From the NCBI RefSeq assembly GCF_003574135.1, contig NZ_AP018341.1, positions 1,736,001-1,800,000 on the forward strand: a stretch of DNA of 64,000 bases, given 5' to 3'. Made by a program: the position numbers and the translations under genes. This stretch comes from a cyanobacterium endosymbiont of Rhopalodia gibberula. GTDB lineage: Bacteria; Cyanobacteriota; Cyanobacteriia; Cyanobacteriales; Microcystaceae. Each line of letters opens with the position of its first letter. Position 1 is the stretch's first letter. Below the pieces are notes generated by a model. It searched no databases, was not told the DNA's origin, and saw only the letters and a program-made list of their open reading frames with translations. Shown piece by piece: positions 63,013 through 64,000 of the stretch.

Positions 63013-63260
63013 GTCAGATATTCATGATTTTAAAGTACTGAAAATTTGGCAAAGAGAGTAGATATCACTTAAAAATTAACTATATGATATGGTTCAACAA
63101 TTTGGAACGAGTATTGCTCTAATTCAAGCTAGAATAGCAGAGGGATACGATATAGGAAAAAACACATCGGATATCTAATCATGGCGCAAGGTTAAGTTAG
63201 TAAAAAACGAGATTGATCTAAACTTTATCTCTCTTTAGGAGAGGATTTTAGCTTTGGCAA
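63013..63260 (+). pseudogene. Dead four-helix bundle (S23/IVP-type) gene
   Basis: MSDIHDFKVLKIWQRE opens the frame (family MRDFxxLKVWQKAH), followed after stops by LYDMVQQFGTS and RIAEGYDIGKNTSDI (family SIPxNIAEGxGR). Then comes LVKNEIDLNFISL, recalling the ELEYxLxLAxxLxxL end. Small proteins of this family are common accessory genes in bacteria with unknown function. Several stops, clearly dead. Confidence 0.65.
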
Positions 63261-63369
63261 CAACTTCAACTCTTATCATCAAAAGGCAGCGAGAGTTGAA
63301 GTTAAGTTCAATCCTCCGCTACACGCCTCTCCGAGATTTTCTATTCTCTTTTCCCCGTTCCCTCATCTA

Positions 63370-64000
63370 TTAACTTATTTTTTCTAACACCCGTCCTAGG
63401 ATTTCTGTCGCTTGTTCTACTTCTGTTTCAGAGACAATTAAAGGGGGAATAAACCGTAATACTTTGGGTCCTGCTGGGGCCAATAATAATCCATCTTCTA
63501 TTGCTGCTTTAACGATATCTAAGGACGTTAATTTAATCTCTTGTTTCAATTCCATTCCGTTGATTAAGCCCCATCCTCGAACCTCTGTAAATAAAGTAGG
63601 ATATTTCTGAATGATCGCTCGTAAGCTAGTTCTTAACTGTTCTCCTCTAGCTTGAACGTTCTGTAAAAGATTTTCTTTCTTAATGGTTTTTAATACTGTC
63701 AAGGCTACAGCAGTGACAAAGGGGTTTCCCCCAAAAGTGCTTGCATGAGTTCCTGGACTCAAGACATCGCAGAATCTTTTACACATCATTGCTCCAATGG
63801 GAATCCCTCCGGCTAGTCCTTTCGCGCTAGTGAAGATATCTGGTTCAACCCCCAAATATTCGTAACCCCATAATTTGCCGGAACGACCTATGCCAACTTG
63901 GACTTCATCAAATACTAAGAGGATATTATTTTCATCACAAATTTTCCGCAACCGCAGAAAATACTCTAAATCTCCTGGACGAACCCCTCCCTCTCCTTGA
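63370..64000 (-). CDS. argD: Acetylornithine aminotransferase (5' end outside window)
   Basis: PLP enzyme of arginine synthesis. The frame runs off the window edge, so the first residues seen are QGEGGVRPGDLEYFL. About 209 residues are present to the stop at 63370: VFDEVQVGIGRSGKLWGYEY, the PLP lysine in TSAKGLAGGIPIGAM, THASTFGGNPFVTAVAL, EVRGWGLINGMEL and LRFIPPLIVSETEV. This is the class III aminotransferase signature; the GVEPDIFTSAKGLAGG wording favours ArgD over other omega-transaminases. Confidence 0.9.
   Translation of the reverse strand, partial: QGEGGVRPGDLEYFLRLRKICDENNILLVFDEVQVGIGRSGKLWGYEYLGVEPDIFTSAKGLAGGIPIGAMMCKRFCDVLSPGTHASTFGGNPFVTAVALTVLKTIKKENLLQNVQARGEQLRTSLRAIIQKYPTLFTEVRGWGLINGMELKQEIKLTSLDIVKAAIEDGLLLAPAGPKVLRFIPPLIVSETEVEQATEILGRVLEKIS

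Noticed and set aside
1-64000. tRNA, rRNA, tmRNA or CRISPR arrays
   Set aside because: I looked for T-loop-like motifs, rRNA-like GC-rich stretches and regularly spaced repeats in the gaps and saw none; a covariance search would be decisive.

Overview
The window looks like chromosome from a unicellular cyanobacterium of the Crocosphaera/Cyanothece type whose genome is eroding, most plausibly an obligate endosymbiont such as the nitrogen-fixing spheroid body (diazoplast) of rhopalodiacean diatoms. Three kinds of evidence support this. The genes are cyanobacterial families (NtcA, DUF3084, DUF3318, a Sll0314-like TPR protein, cyanobacterial FabI and CysE). The base composition is AT-rich. By my count only about 33 kb of the 64 kb is intact coding sequence, close to 52%, and the gaps hold recognisable gene corpses rather than plain spacer. 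The host assignment is inference: no nif, photosystem or rRNA gene lies in the window.

Layout. 1-5.4 kb: sbcC (cut by the window edge), a 54-aa membrane protein, a DUF3318 protein, folB, a rhomboid protease and pgsA. 6.2-11.9 kb: the classical str operon on the minus strand (rpsL-rpsG-fusA-tuf-rpsJ), with a good sigma70-type promoter before rpsL, an iscA-type gene just upstream and an intrinsic terminator after rpsJ. 12-25 kb: thiL, an adenosine-deaminase-like gene, maf and cysE stand as islands among large decayed tracts. These tracts contain corpses of a DUF3120 gene, an FHA-domain adenylate cyclase and a peroxiredoxin. 25-36 kb: an HNH endonuclease, a small Cys-rich protein, glyA, a MraY/WecA-like transferase, a spermidine-synthase-like gene, an aldo/keto reductase, folC and a peptide-type ABC binding lipoprotein. 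37-41 kb: ntcA-DUF3084-yqgF-like operon, divergent from fabI. 42-52.7 kb: a folate/biopterin transporter, a five-kilobase graveyard with a dead histidine kinase and Rcp1-type response regulator, an EamA transporter, a TPR protein, and an ABC ATPase overlapping a small membrane protein. 55-59 kb: a four-gene cluster (TPR, thioredoxin-like, FetB-like, HpnB-like). 61-64 kb: hisIE and the 3' part of argD.

What survives is translation, cofactor and amino-acid synthesis, lipid and envelope synthesis, nitrogen control and transport. What has died is mostly sensing and signalling (cyclase, two-component pair), oxidative-stress defence (peroxiredoxin) and side metabolism (class V aminotransferase, ureidoglycolate-lyase-like). 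That is the pattern expected of a buffered intracellular life.

Beyond genes, I see a dispersed 130-190 bp element with near-perfect terminal inverted repeats (four copies, no ORF, MITE-like) and two long, almost loopless palindromes (24-bp and 22-bp arms) inside decayed sequence. I found no tRNA, rRNA, CRISPR array or intact transposase. No clearly new molecular system is evident. The most unusual content is the fine-grained record of ongoing gene loss and the small repeat family.
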